A stretch of 64,000 nt of DNA, taken from the NCBI GenBank assembly GCA_024138025.1, contig JAMXBD010000576.1, positions 558,001-622,000 on the forward strand. Direction: 5' to 3'. Source of the stretch: Combretum micranthum (lineage: Eukaryota > Streptophyta > Magnoliopsida > Myrtales > Combretaceae). A program made the translations under genes and the position numbers. The notes beneath the pieces are model-generated. The model was not told where the DNA came from, did not search any database, and saw only the letters and a list, made by a program, of their open reading frames with translations. Of this stretch, positions 38,115 through 49,796 are shown one piece after another (positions within the stretch are counted from its first letter, which is position 1; each line of letters begins with the position of its first letter).

Positions 38115-39525
38115 AGTTTTGGAGTGGAAATTAGATGTAATTAAATAAATTGAAAAAGAAAATAAATTGAGAGTGATATGAGAGAGGGGTGGATGGCAAG
38201 GGCTTGGAAGAGGGAGAAAAATTGATTAAATTTGTTGTTTTGTAATAAAAAGAAATAATATGTAAAGTGTGATGTAATTAAAGTTATATGGAGAAGGTAA
38301 ATTGTAAGGTATAGGTATAGTAGTGTGTAAGAATAGAGTATAAGAAAAAGTAGAGATAGATTAATAGTAATGAATGGTAGAAAAGTACTATGAATAGTAG
38401 ACTAGACAATTAAAATACCGGTAGTAAAGAAAATACGCGTAATTAAGCTATATCTGATATTTTTAGTTACCGAAAAATTCTAAAACTGATATTTTTCAAA
38501 ACCTTATATTTTTACGAATCTATTGGTGTTGTAGGAATATTTTCACTATCTGGTGCACTAGGGTACGGTTTTTGAAAACTAATCCCATTTGAATCCGAAA
38601 GACTCTAGAAAATTACGAATCTGATATTTTTAAGCTTTCCTATATTGTTATGAACCATATTCCACAATTATCTCAATTTTTTTTCTAGGTTTTAAGAACA
38701 CGGGATTGCCGGATCTAGATTCACTAGACTAAACATAGAACTAGGTTAATTTTAGGGTTTCGTTTTGACTTCTGATTCTAGGGTTTTCTTATATAATCGA
38801 AAAATCTAGGGGCTTACACCTAATATAAACCCCTCAATTTCTAGGGTGAAGTTGGATTAAACCCTAACCCTAGTCAAACCGGAGTTTCAAAAGTCAACAA
38901 TGATCAAGACAATTAAACAATTTCAACTCCGGCAATCCTACGTTCTCAAATCCTAGAAAAAGAAATTAAGTTAGGCTTAAAATAATTCGTAATAATATAG
39001 GGTAACATAAAAACATCAGATTCGCGAATTTCGAGTGTCCTTCGGACTCAAATGGGATCAATTCTCGAAAAGCGTGTCCTGGAGCTTGGAATATTAAAAA
39101 TATTCCAATAACACTAAAAGACTCGTAATTAAACAAGGATTTCAAAAATATCAGTTTTAGAATTTTTCGGTAACTAAAAATAACAAATATAGCTCGTTTA
39201 TGCGTATTTTTATTACTACCGGTATTTTATATGTCTAGTCACTATTCATAGTACTATTCCTACTATTCATTGCTATTTCATTATCTGTACTTTTTCTTAC
39301 ACCTATTTCTTACTACTACATACATATTTTTTACACTTTTACATTTCCAATACATCTTATATCAAATCATATCTTATATATTAATTATTTTCTTACAAAA
39401 TACAAACAAAAATCAACTCACTCCCTCTCCTCCTTCACTATGGCCAGCGCAAATCACTTCCCTCTCCCTCTCATTTATTTTCTTTTTCAATTATTTTATT
39501 ACATCAAAAATTCACTCTAAAAATT

Positions 39526-39534
39526 CTATAAATA
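39526..39534 (+). promoter_or_regulatory. TATA box of LTR M
   Basis: CTATAAATA followed by CCCCCTTCCTCC. Confidence 0.65.
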
Positions 39535-41590
39535 CCCCCTTCCTCCTTCATTCTTTCGCACATCCATTTTACATAACAAAACTCTACCAAAATACTCTCT
39601 TAAAATCTCTCTCCAACAATCTCTGTCAAAATACTCTCTATCATTCCCTACAACTTCAAGAAGAAAATAACAAACACAAAACACATTTATCTCTTTTCAA
39701 ACATTCCATTAAACCTTAGGTAAAATCCCACTTAAATTTCTTCATCATGCTCATATAACTTAGCATGAGCTTAGTGTATGTTTCTTAGGCTCATATGAGC
39801 TAAAGAAGCAACAATATGTTCATGTTTTGTTTTTGTTCATGATTCATATTTTACATTATGTTATTATTATTATCATTATTTTTGCTCTAATATAACTTAT
39901 ATAATATTATGTATACTATGTATATATATTTATTTAGAGCATATAAGCTCATTTCTTATTTATTTATTTTCATGTCTTGCAATTTATTTACTTAATTGTT
40001 TTATACAATTTATTAAGACTAGTCTTTCCAGTCTTAGGCTTGTCCATATCAAGTCAAAACAATTTTCTTTCTTTTCTTTTCTTTTCTTTTGGGACAAGTC
40101 TAATCCTAGTCCCGGGTTGCGTTGATGAAGCTAAGGCTCGCAATACATGAACGGGATACCTTGATAAAGCTAAGGTTCCCAATGCTTGACTATTTTATTA
40201 TGTTTATTTACTTACAAGTATTTCTTTATGTATTATCTTTACTTTTACATTACTACATAATCATATTCATGCATGAATAAGAATGTTGTTGTCTTAAATA
40301 AAAATAAAAATGGGTTCTTTCTTAAATAAAGAAAAGTAAACTAGATTTATTAACAAAAGGAATTTTCAACAAAAAGATCTAAGTTTTGTTTTAACTCTTT
40401 TTAAAGGATAAACTAACCATAAATTCTAAAAGAATTAGTAATATAGATTTCTTCAAAATAATAAAAGGAACTCATTTCTTATAAATCGAAACTTAATACT
40501 TCATAAAGAAAGAATTTTAAGCATTGAAGGATTTTAAATCAACCATATCTTTTATAAGACTTAAGTAGGTTCATTATAGACTTTGAAAATCACCTACTAA
40601 GAAAGTCTCTTCAAAACTTAATTTTTATATGTTGTTATTCTCTCTTCAAAATTTAAAATGAAATTTTGCTAAGTTCTAATGTTAGCAATTCTTTATTAAG
40701 AAAGCTTTTCTTATAAACTTGTCTAAGAGAATTATTCTACCATTTAACAAATATTAAGAATAACACAAGTTTTCAAACCAAGATAAAGTTAACTCACTAT
40801 TTTGAAAACCAACTTAGAAAAATAAAATTTGCCAAGAAAGTAAAGTTTTAAAGGTATACATATTTTCTAAAGAAGACAAATGATATAAAAATAAAAGGAA
40901 AACATACATTTAACACAACTTCAAATATTTGACCACATCAAAAACTTAAAGATATTTTGAAAAACTTATTTTTCAATCACTAGAAATAAAGTTAGTAAAT
41001 AACTTGAAGAATCAAATTTTTGGAAATTAATTTTCTTTTGAAAAGATAAGAAATGGAATTATAATAGGGAAACACTCATAACAACTCAAATATATTTTTG
41101 TTTTCCCTCTAACAATTCAAAAAGGAGAAATTTTCACAAGTTTTGTCTTTAAAGACAAATTGTTTATGAAATATCAAATTGAGGCAACACAACAAAAATC
41201 ATGCATACAATGAGTATAAATATATGTTCAAAGGATTTTTCAACTATATATATGTATATCCGTATATTTTGCTTAAAGGTTTTTGAGTAAAGTGAAGTTT
41301 GGAAAAAATCATATTTTGTAAACTATAAATTCGTGACTATTCCTTACTGTAATATTTTCCAACCCAAATGGCTTTTATGACAAAAATAACCTTAGAAATG
41401 GATGGATCTTTTCAAGTAGGTAGAAAACGGTATATTATTTGCACGATTCCGAGTTAAAATGACTAAGTTATGGCCATTTTAAGTTGGAATTACCTTCTAT
41501 ACGAATTTTAACGATCTTATGACATAGATTTTGATAAGTACCATAGAATCAATAAGAAATACTCATTATGGGTATTCTTATTGATTAGGT

Positions 41591-41635
41591 GATCCCGAGA
41601 AGGAGTATTCATACCCAGAGGATTATTTTGATTAG
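41591..41635 (+). other. conserved mini-exon, copy in LTR M
   Basis: Reads DPEKEYSYPEDYFD, then TAG, after TTATTGATTAG. Confidence 0.65.
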
Positions 41636-43194
41636 TGGATTTACTAATCGACTCATCCATAAGAAAGATAGATTCTCATGGCCAAGCAAGTTTATTTCCT
41701 ACCTTTTACGTATTTTGTTGTGTCTGTAGCTAGAGGCACTAGAAGTAGGAAAAGATGAAAATGAATTATGTATGATAATATTGGTTGAAAAAATGTTAAG
41801 CATACCGAGGCCTGAATCGTTGTTAACTTATGTTTTACTATTATTCTGTTGGAGTGTGTGCAAATTCTGTGATCACCTTTAAATTACTTATAATCATATA
41901 CTGTGAATTATATTAATTGATTCATGCATATCACGTAGTTAGTTTCATTGCATGAGCTGCTATTCTCGATGGGAAGAGTATAGTAGCCGGGTGTGTAGTA
42001 GCCAGAAATCTGCAAGATGGGCGATTGGAGCCTGAAAGAACTATTTTGAGATGGGCGAGTAGGCGCCTAAAATAAACTATATGAGTTGGATTTAAAGATG
42101 GGTTTTAAAGAGCCTGGAACACCTAACCCTGAATAGAGGGGTAAATCCATTCAAACATATGATTTCCAGTAAATCATATGTATTGCTTGATCACTTGCTT
42201 GATGCATTCATATGTTTGTTTAATAACTTGATTGAAATTATTTATACAAGTACGTTGATTCAGGAATATTCTCACTAAGCTAGTTATGCTTATACTCCGA
42301 TAGATCTTTGTTGTAACAGGACTATATCTTTTATGCCCAAAGACTTCATATACTCGAGCGGATGATGTTTTAGAAAAGCTTCTGGAAATCTTTTGAAGAT
42401 CTTAGGTTAAACATCCTTGAATGTCCTTTAGTGTTAGTATTATTTTGTTGTGAGAAAGATTAATTTGATATTACGATTGTTTACAGAATTATGGGGGATA
42501 ATGTCGGTTTTTCTAGTAACCAAGATAACTCGAGAACCGGAAACCAAAACCCTAAACCGGAGTAGCTTAAGATGGGAGTGAGACCTAGGAACCCTGAATC
42601 CGGCTTTTCCTCGGTTTCAAATTAAGAAGCTTTTATAAGAAAATTCAATCTTGAATATAGTTCTTGAATATATTTCAAACCAAGAAAAGATCAGATTTTG
42701 AGAAATTTCAATTTCGGGCCTTCTCGAGACCCGTTACAAAAAAACGTGCCCTGAAACTTGAATTTCAAAAATTTATTCATGAATACTCATTTGAATCAAA
42801 ATTAATTAAGGATTTCAAAAATATAAATTTCATAATATTTCGGTTTATGAAAAATACAGTTATAGCCTTTTTATTCGTATTTTTCTTACTACCGGTAATT
42901 AAGTTGTCTTTATTACTATTCATTACTATTCACAAGTACAACCTACTACACTCACAAGCCACACTCTACTCTTACATCCTTACAAACACTCAATTGCATT
43001 TTCTTTTCCAAGAATTATTTGTCTCTAAATAATTATTACAAATTATGACATTTAATACACAAATCTATCAAAACAAATTAAACAAAAATTAAACCTCTCT
43101 CTCACATATGCATGCTGGCGTGATCCTCCCAATTGACTCCAATTGTGAAATTTTTTTTAATTGTTTTTATCACATTTAACCTAATTTCACTTCA

Positions 43195-43203
43195 TATATA
43201 AAC
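43195..43203 (+). promoter_or_regulatory. TATA-like box of LTR N
   Basis: TATATAAAC at the expected place, followed by a TCTCTC-rich stretch. Confidence 0.45.
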
Positions 43204-44848
43204 CACTTTTTCTCTCTCTATCTTTTCATTCTTCTCATTTCAAAATTTCCAAAAGCTGAAAAGCTCCCTTTTCTCTCCTCCCCCACTCCTTTGCCATGAG
43301 CTTCATGCTCCATACACACGCACACAAAATTTTTTTTTCTTCCTTTTTCTTCTATTTTTACCTTAAGAAAAAGAACTTTGCTTCTTTTACCTTAAGATCC
43401 TTGTAATGGCAAGGATATTCTTGAGTATTTTCATTTAAAAATCCCCATGAGCTCTTGCTAGGGATAAGGAAATATTAACACAAGAATACCAAACCATCAC
43501 AAAGTGGATCTTGCATTTAAACAAGCTTGCATGCCATAAACTTCATGATCATCCATCTAAAAGTTGTTTTGAACAAAAGATCTTCCATAAAAATTTAGTT
43601 TTTATGTTTTCAAAACCTATTTAAGCATTTAAGATAGTAGATCTATCATTTTACCATTCATATTCATGTAGGCATTGAAGATCTCATCTCTATTTTGAGT
43701 TTTTGTACATTAATGGTCATCAAGACTTTTGTTTTGAGTAAATAATCTTGCTAGTATATAGATCTATAGGTAGATGAGTCAATGAAACCAAAAAGGAAAA
43801 CTCTTTTCAAGAAGTGAAATAGGGTAAATTCGGATGACATGGAAAACCTAGCTTAAAAATCCTTTTATCAACTTCAAAACATGTATTTTACAAGAAAAAT
43901 GAAGCCTATAGGTGGTAGATGATGTTTGATGATAATTTTCATGAGTTTAAATGAGTTTAGACCAAAGAAAATATTAAAAACAAGAGATGAAGTCATATAG
44001 AAAATTTTGAGTTGAAAGTCTTGTAAGCAAAATTCGTAATAATCAATAGGTGGTTAGAAAACACTAGATTTCCAACCTCAAATAGGGTATTTTCTTAAAT
44101 AAATAAAGTCCTTAGCGTATAGATAAAATAAATACCTAAAGTTCTAAGTATAAAATACATTTTCTTAAAGAATTCACTTAAGAATGAGTTTTTGCAAAAA
44201 TTCGGATTTTTGGACCCACCCTAGTATAAGACTCACTTATAAGCTTACAAATGAAGATTTAATTAGAGAAATAAAGGCCTTAGGATATAGTTAATGTAAG
44301 TGTCAAATTTTCTTTAGAGTGAATAGAATTTTCCAAGAAAAATCCTGAGAACAAGTAAGTGTGACCAAGTGTAGCAAATTTATTAGTTAACCAATGGCAT
44401 GAAATGGTTTCCTAAGATAAAGTTACCTAAATTCTTTTAATCTAAAAATTTATGAGAACTTAGGCACATAAGAGTTCATATCATGACATTCATGATAGAT
44501 AAATTCATTACCATGGCATTTATTTTAATTCTACATTTGGAAACTTCAAGAACGATTACAAAAATCACATTTTGGAATCAACATATCCACTGACCAGAAC
44601 TGATCCTTCATTTCCGAGACATAAATATTTTCAAAACTTGATTTAAACTTCATATTTAGAAATCTCTTTCGAAGTAGATAGAAATCGATATAAAATTTGC
44701 GAAATTCCGAGTTAAAACAACCAAGTTATGGCCATTTTAAATCGGGACTTCGGAAATGACGCGAATTTCGATTTCACTAAGTTGTCTTAGAGTTTTTGTA
44801 TACTTAGATGGTAGAATACTTATTAGGGTATTTCTTTTGTGGTTGGGC

Positions 44849-44893
44849 GAACCCGAGGACGTCGAGTCTTTACCACCGGATTACTTCTACTAA
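44849..44893 (+). other. conserved mini-exon, copy in LTR N
   Basis: Reads EPEDVESLPPDYFY, then TAA. The AG of the splice-like site is lost (TTGGGC). It is followed by ATGGCGGA with GTGAGTTT. Spliced to the TTTTGCAG site at 45537, that ATG would stay open up to the CAG-GTAC donor-like site at about 45580. Confidence 0.6.
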
Positions 44894-46152
44894 GAGATCG
44901 GCGAACCAATGGCGGAGTGAGTTTCTCTTCCCAATTCATTTATTATATGTGCTTGATAAATTAGTGCACTAGAATGTAGGCCAAGTGAAATGCATATGTA
45001 TGACGGGGAATAATGGGAAATTGTATGTTGACGATGATATGAGAACTAAAAATAAGAATATCAAAACCGGGTGATAATTTCTGGTTGTGTAGTTGGTTAT
45101 GATGTATTGTTTGAGAAATTGTTTGATCGCCTGAATAAAATGACTTAATCAACTATTCGAACTAATGCCAAATTCAGACACATGCATATCATAATGGGAA
45201 GGAGCATTAGCATTGGTTGGTTAATCGTGATCCATAAACGAGATTAATTGGTTGGTTAATCGTGATCCAGAAACGAAATAATTGTTGGTTACCCGTGAAC
45301 CATAAATGGCATAAAGTTAGTACCGCAGTATTCGTAAATCTGCTAACTCGGATGGAGGGCGCAAGTCCATCCACATATGATTTCCGGCTAGTCATATGTA
45401 TGTTGTTCTCATATGTTTGGTGCATTCACTTGTTTGTATAATCACTTATTTGAACTGTTGTGACATGAATGTTGTTGTGGAAGATTTCACTCACTAAGCT
45501 AGTTAGCTTACGTCCCTACAGTTTCTTCCTTTTGCAGCTACCGAATATATGGCTTAGACAGCGTGACCCGACCGTGCAGGTACAAGAGCTAGGAGTTTCC
45601 CCTAGAAGTTGGAGTTACTGTTTAGACTTCCATAGGAAACTTGTAAGACTTGGATGACTGTATAAGGCCACTAAATATTCTTTTGCGGGGGAATTCCCTT
45701 AGTAAATGTAATATTTATTTTGCATCATGAGTTATATCCTATTGCTAATGCATGCCAAGTTAAGCTTTTATCTCTATTCGGACTTGTATTCTATTGTCGT
45801 AAAGTACGCCTTACATCTATACGAGGCCCTCGAAGGACTAAGGTGGTAATTCAAGAGACTTCTATGGCATGTGGCGGACTATTACGTATAGGGTACCCTA
45901 TGGGGCATGACAAAAACCCCTAAGATGATGTAAGGATTATCTTCTCTTAATAATAAATTGGATGATCATTTAGATTCTTGTATGTTGTGTTTACTATCTC
46001 GATCTATGCATCCCACTGGTGTCTCTTATTATTGTGATAGATGCCTTACATATGGTGTTGAAATCTTTCGCATAACTTTGGGAAGTCATTCTTAAGTTTT
46101 AATACCGTATGTGTCGGACTGCCATGTTTAGGGTACCCTTTGGGGTGTGACA

Positions 46153-46809
46153 AAAGAAATTCAGCAAAATATGGAAAACACAACTTTACATACTAAGCTA
46201 AGGTTAATTCTACTTATAAACATGTTCTTAGGGCAAATTCTACAAAATAGGTTTGAAATGCAACACCTACTAAAGAAGTATCAAAAATATTATATCGCAT
46301 TCCAAGGGATCGTTGGCATCTCCCATACTCACTTTCTATCTATTATCTAGCCTAAGAAAATTCAACAGACATAATAAAAATAGAAGTTATACTAAGGTTA
46401 ACGCATATATACATGTTTTTACGGCAAATTGTAAGATAAGCTTGTAAATGTAAGAAAAAGACTTACGGATTGCTTCACCAAGTCCTTATTACTTGATTTC
46501 TCAATAAACTCATAGAGTTGTTCACTAGTATATTTGCACTATCGGGTTCACTAAGGTAAGTTAAAGCGTCTCTCGAGGTCAGTAACTCTAGATCTAGACC
46601 AGACCTCCAAAATCTCTTTACAAGTTATTGGCAATCTAGATTCATATAAAGTTTAAGAATCCTTTGCTTTAAAACTAACCTAATGAATTTTAAAAAACAA
46701 GCAACAGAAAGTTACACAATCTCTCTCCAAGGTGATTATGAACAACTCCATTGGTAACCTAAACCTATTCAAAAGAATGATCTCTCAATTTATTCAGTTG
46801 AAATTAGAC
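46153..46809. other. repeat-derived spacer between LTR M and LTR V
   Basis: 46153-46355 and 46356-about 46450 begin two copies of a roughly 200-bp unit; the end of another copy (34750-34918) lies left of LTR K. Shared text includes TATTATCTAGCCTAAGAAA and ACACCTACTAAAG. The rest is unassigned; the 62-codon open frame at 46732-46920 looks accidental. Confidence 0.4.
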
Positions 46810-47076
46810 ATGAATCATAAAGGTGCACTGATGAGGATCAGATGGCATCGATTAAGGCCTTTCAAAAAAAAATTATTACACCTTCAAGAATTTGCTTGTA
46901 CGCTTGCTAAAGGCTGCTAGCCCTTATCCTATATGCTGGCCCAACACCACCGGCATTGGATTCTTTACACCGCTGACATTCAAAAGTAAGCTATCGGCCT
47001 TAGGAAAGATTCATAGTGCCAACATCAATAGACTTAGGATTATTTAATATATTTTGACCGTATTAATTTCTAGCTT

Positions 47077-47228
47077 CTTGTCAAGTTTATCGTTACATAA
47101 TCCTAGGAGTTATTAATAGGTTGTTTAATTGCCAAGTTTGTCTTTACATATTCCTAGGAGTAATTAATAGGTTGTTTATTGTCAAGTTTTTCTTTACATA
47201 TCCCTAGGAGTCATTAATAGGCTATTTT
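47077..47228 (+). repeat. 50-51 bp tandem repeat, three units, in LTR V
   Basis: Units start near 47077, 47128 and 47178. Each contains TTGTCAAGTTT, CTTTACATAT and CCTAGGAGT plus ATTAATAGG. They lie upstream of the TATA area. The F LTR shows at most a single diverged counterpart. Confidence 0.85.
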
Positions 47229-47945
47229 CCTTATTTATTATTGTAAACCCCTAAATTTTCGGAATCAGTTTAGCATAAAACCCTAAACCGAAAGTCAAAC
47301 GGAACCTTAAAAGTCAACAAAACCCTAGTTTACCGTATCAAACTAAATCTGGCATTGCCGTTTTCTTTGGCCCTAGAAAACGAAATTAGGATAATTAGCT
47401 AGAATAGCTCGTAATAACCAAGGTTTTATAAAAGTTTCAGTTTCGCGAAATTCGGGTGTCCTTTGAACCCGATCGGACACAGTTCTTGAAAAACGTGTCC
47501 GGAAGCCCGGAATAGTAAAAATATTCCGAATACACCGTTAGACTCGTAAAAATATAAGTTTTCCAAAAATATCAGTTTCGTAATTTTTCGGTAAGTAAAA
47601 ATAACAGATATAGCTATTATACGCGTATTTTCTTACTACCGGTACTTTAATTGTCATATCTACTTTACATTACACTATTCATTACTATTCTACACTATTC
47701 TTTTATCTCTACTTTTTCTTACACCTATTCTTACACTCTACATAACCTATAATCTTTACTTTTTACCTTTCCCATAACTTTATATCACATCTACTTTACA
47801 TATTACATCTTTTATCTTTCCAAAAAGTCAAAAAAATAAAACAAATCCCCCTCTACAAGAAGTGGCCGGCGCCCTCTCTCTCTCTACATCCACAATTTGT
47901 TTTAATTTTGCATTTATTTTAATCACAAAAATCCTCCACATTTTC

Positions 47946-47954
47946 CTATAAATA
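47946..47954 (+). promoter_or_regulatory. TATA box of LTR O
   Basis: CTATAAATA followed by CCCCCCTCCTC. Confidence 0.65.
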
Positions 47955-49751
47955 CCCCCCTCCTCTTTCACTTCTTTCACACCACTTCTACACTAAAATT
48001 ACTCTCTCAAAATCTCTCAAGAATTCTCTCCAAGAAGTTCTACAAGAAAAACTCTCTTTAGTCTTTCTTTAAGTAAGCTTTCTTCATGTTCATCTACTTA
48101 GTATGAGCTTAGTGTGTGTTTTCTAAAACCATGAAGGTTAAGAAAGCAACAATAGGTTTATACTTTGTTTTTGTTCATAATCATAATTCCTTTATGTTCA
48201 TGTTTCTTTTATATTCATTTATGTTTCTCTTATGTTCATTTATGTTTCTTTTATGTTCATAACTATCTACTATATCTATATAGCTATATATACTATTTAG
48301 AGCATATAAGCTCATGATCTTGCAATTTATTTACCTTTCATGCAATTTATTTACTTCAATGCTTTTTATTTATTCCAAGTTGTTTTTAAGACTAGTCTCT
48401 AGTCTTAGACTTGTCCTCATCAAGTCAAAACAAGCTTTTCTTTCTTATTATGGGACTAGTTTACTTCTTAGTCCTGGGAGCCTTGAAAAAGCTAAGACTC
48501 CAATACTTGACTTTATTATTATGCTTTATGTTATTTTGGTTATTATTATTCTCATAATCATGTTCATTTAGATTGTTGTCCATAATTTTATTTAAACAAA
48601 AAGAAGAATTTTGTCACTTAGAAATAAGTTTATGTAAAGTATAAAATCTATAAAGCAACACAAAATAAACTCATTCCTTTTCATGTTACAAAAAGAACTC
48701 ACTATAATTTTATAAACTACTTTTACTTTAAGAAGCCACTTAGATCTTTATTATCCCACCTTGTTTTTCAAAAGAAAATATTTTGTTGACAAAAGATAGT
48801 TCTTTTCATAAAGAAAGAAAATAAGATGGATGACTAAGGAAATTTTTAAGTAAAGACCCTTGCAAACAAATAGGCAAAGAAAATTTATGGTTTGAAAATA
48901 ATAAAGTTATTTCTTTTCAAGTTACAATAAGAAGTTAATAAGATTATGGAAATTAGTTTTTCTACAAAAAGTCCTTAATTGTTTCACATTGTTTTTATGA
49001 AGAAAACAAATTTTTATGCATGGATGATTATTTTTGAAAAAATAGGAGACAAGAGAAAAAAAAAGAAATATCAAGTAAGGAATTTTTTTCAAAACAAGTA
49101 AACAAAGGAATTTACACAAGAAAAATGAAGAATAACATATTTCGTAGAAAACTTCGAATATAGTATTATTGTAACTTAGAAAGTAGAAAATTTTATTTTC
49201 AAAGGTCACTTAGAAAAAGATAAATAAAACCAACATAAAACGTTTTTAGAAAATAAAGAAAACAAGGTATTCATTTCAAAGAAATTTACAAAAAAAAAAA
49301 AAAAACAATTTCCGAAAAGCTTCAACCCGACATTGTTTTACCTAAGAAAAATAATTGGACAACAAGACACTTGAGCATGCTTAAATATGAGTTATATAGT
49401 TATAAAAAGAGAATTTTTCAACTATATAGATAACTAAGTATTTATCAAACGAATTTTGATTCCTTGAACCAAAGTTGTTTTTACTTGGAAATCCGTGGTG
49501 AATTTTGTCACTACATTTTCAAAGCCTATATGGCCTTTTTGTTGAATATAATTTTAGAAATGGGTAGATCTTTTCGAGTAGGTAGAAATCGGTATATTAC
49601 ATGCGCGATTCCGAGTTAAAATGACCAAGTTATGGCCATTTTAAGTTGGAACATCCTTTTATACGAACTTTGACGTTCTTTGACATTGTTTTGTCAAAAT
49701 TCAAGAAAATCATCAAGAAAAACTCATTGTGGGTATTTTCTTTGGTTAGGT

Positions 49752-49796
49752 GACCCCGAGGAAGGATTCCTTTACCCCGAGAACTATTACGATTAA
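49752..49796 (+). other. conserved mini-exon, copy in LTR O
   Basis: Reads DPEEGFLYPENYYD, then TAA, after TTTTCTTTGGTTAG. The later donor-like site is mutated (ATGGCATCGCGAGTTT). Confidence 0.65.

Larger units (their letters stand above)
35115..38818 (-). mobile_element. solo LTR L
   Basis: TGTCACACCCC at 35115 to GGGGCTTACA at 38818 on the plus strand, minus orientation, 3,704 bp. Flanks CCTTA (35110-35114) and CCTAA (38819-38823) match at 4 of 5 bases. Closest to D. Confidence 0.88.
42502..45912 (+). mobile_element. solo LTR N (E/N subfamily), inserted in LTR M
   Basis: Starts TGTCGGTTTTTC, apparently missing a few bases compared with E (TGTAAACCCTGGTTTTTC), and ends GGGGCATGACA at 45912. 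Length 3,411 bp. M resumes with ACCCCTAAGATGATG. Flanks GATAA and AAAAC do not match, so TSD is unclear. Its TATA-like site is TATATAAAC at 43195-43203. Confidence 0.82.
38824..46152 (+). mobile_element. solo LTR M, split by LTR N
   Basis: Starts TATAAACCCC at 38824 (TG has become TA) and ends GGGGTGTGACA at 46152. Without N it is about 3.9 kb. Left flank CCTAA is also the right TSD of L; right flank AAAGA does not match, so the insertion history here is unclear. It contains two 39-bp repeat units at about 40127-40195. Confidence 0.8.

Noticed and set aside
39270..39719. 149-codon open frame on the plus strand
   Set aside because: It spans the promoter and CT-rich leader of LTR M, is made of low-complexity Leu/Phe/Thr/Ser text, and is not open in other LTR copies.
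42664..43032. 122-codon open frame in LTR N
   Set aside because: It lies in the upstream part of the LTR and across the conserved GTATTTTCTTACTACCGG block, which is non-coding in all copies.
34919..46152. K as the 5' end of M, split by L
   Set aside because: M has its own complete start after L, so K cannot be its missing 5' end.
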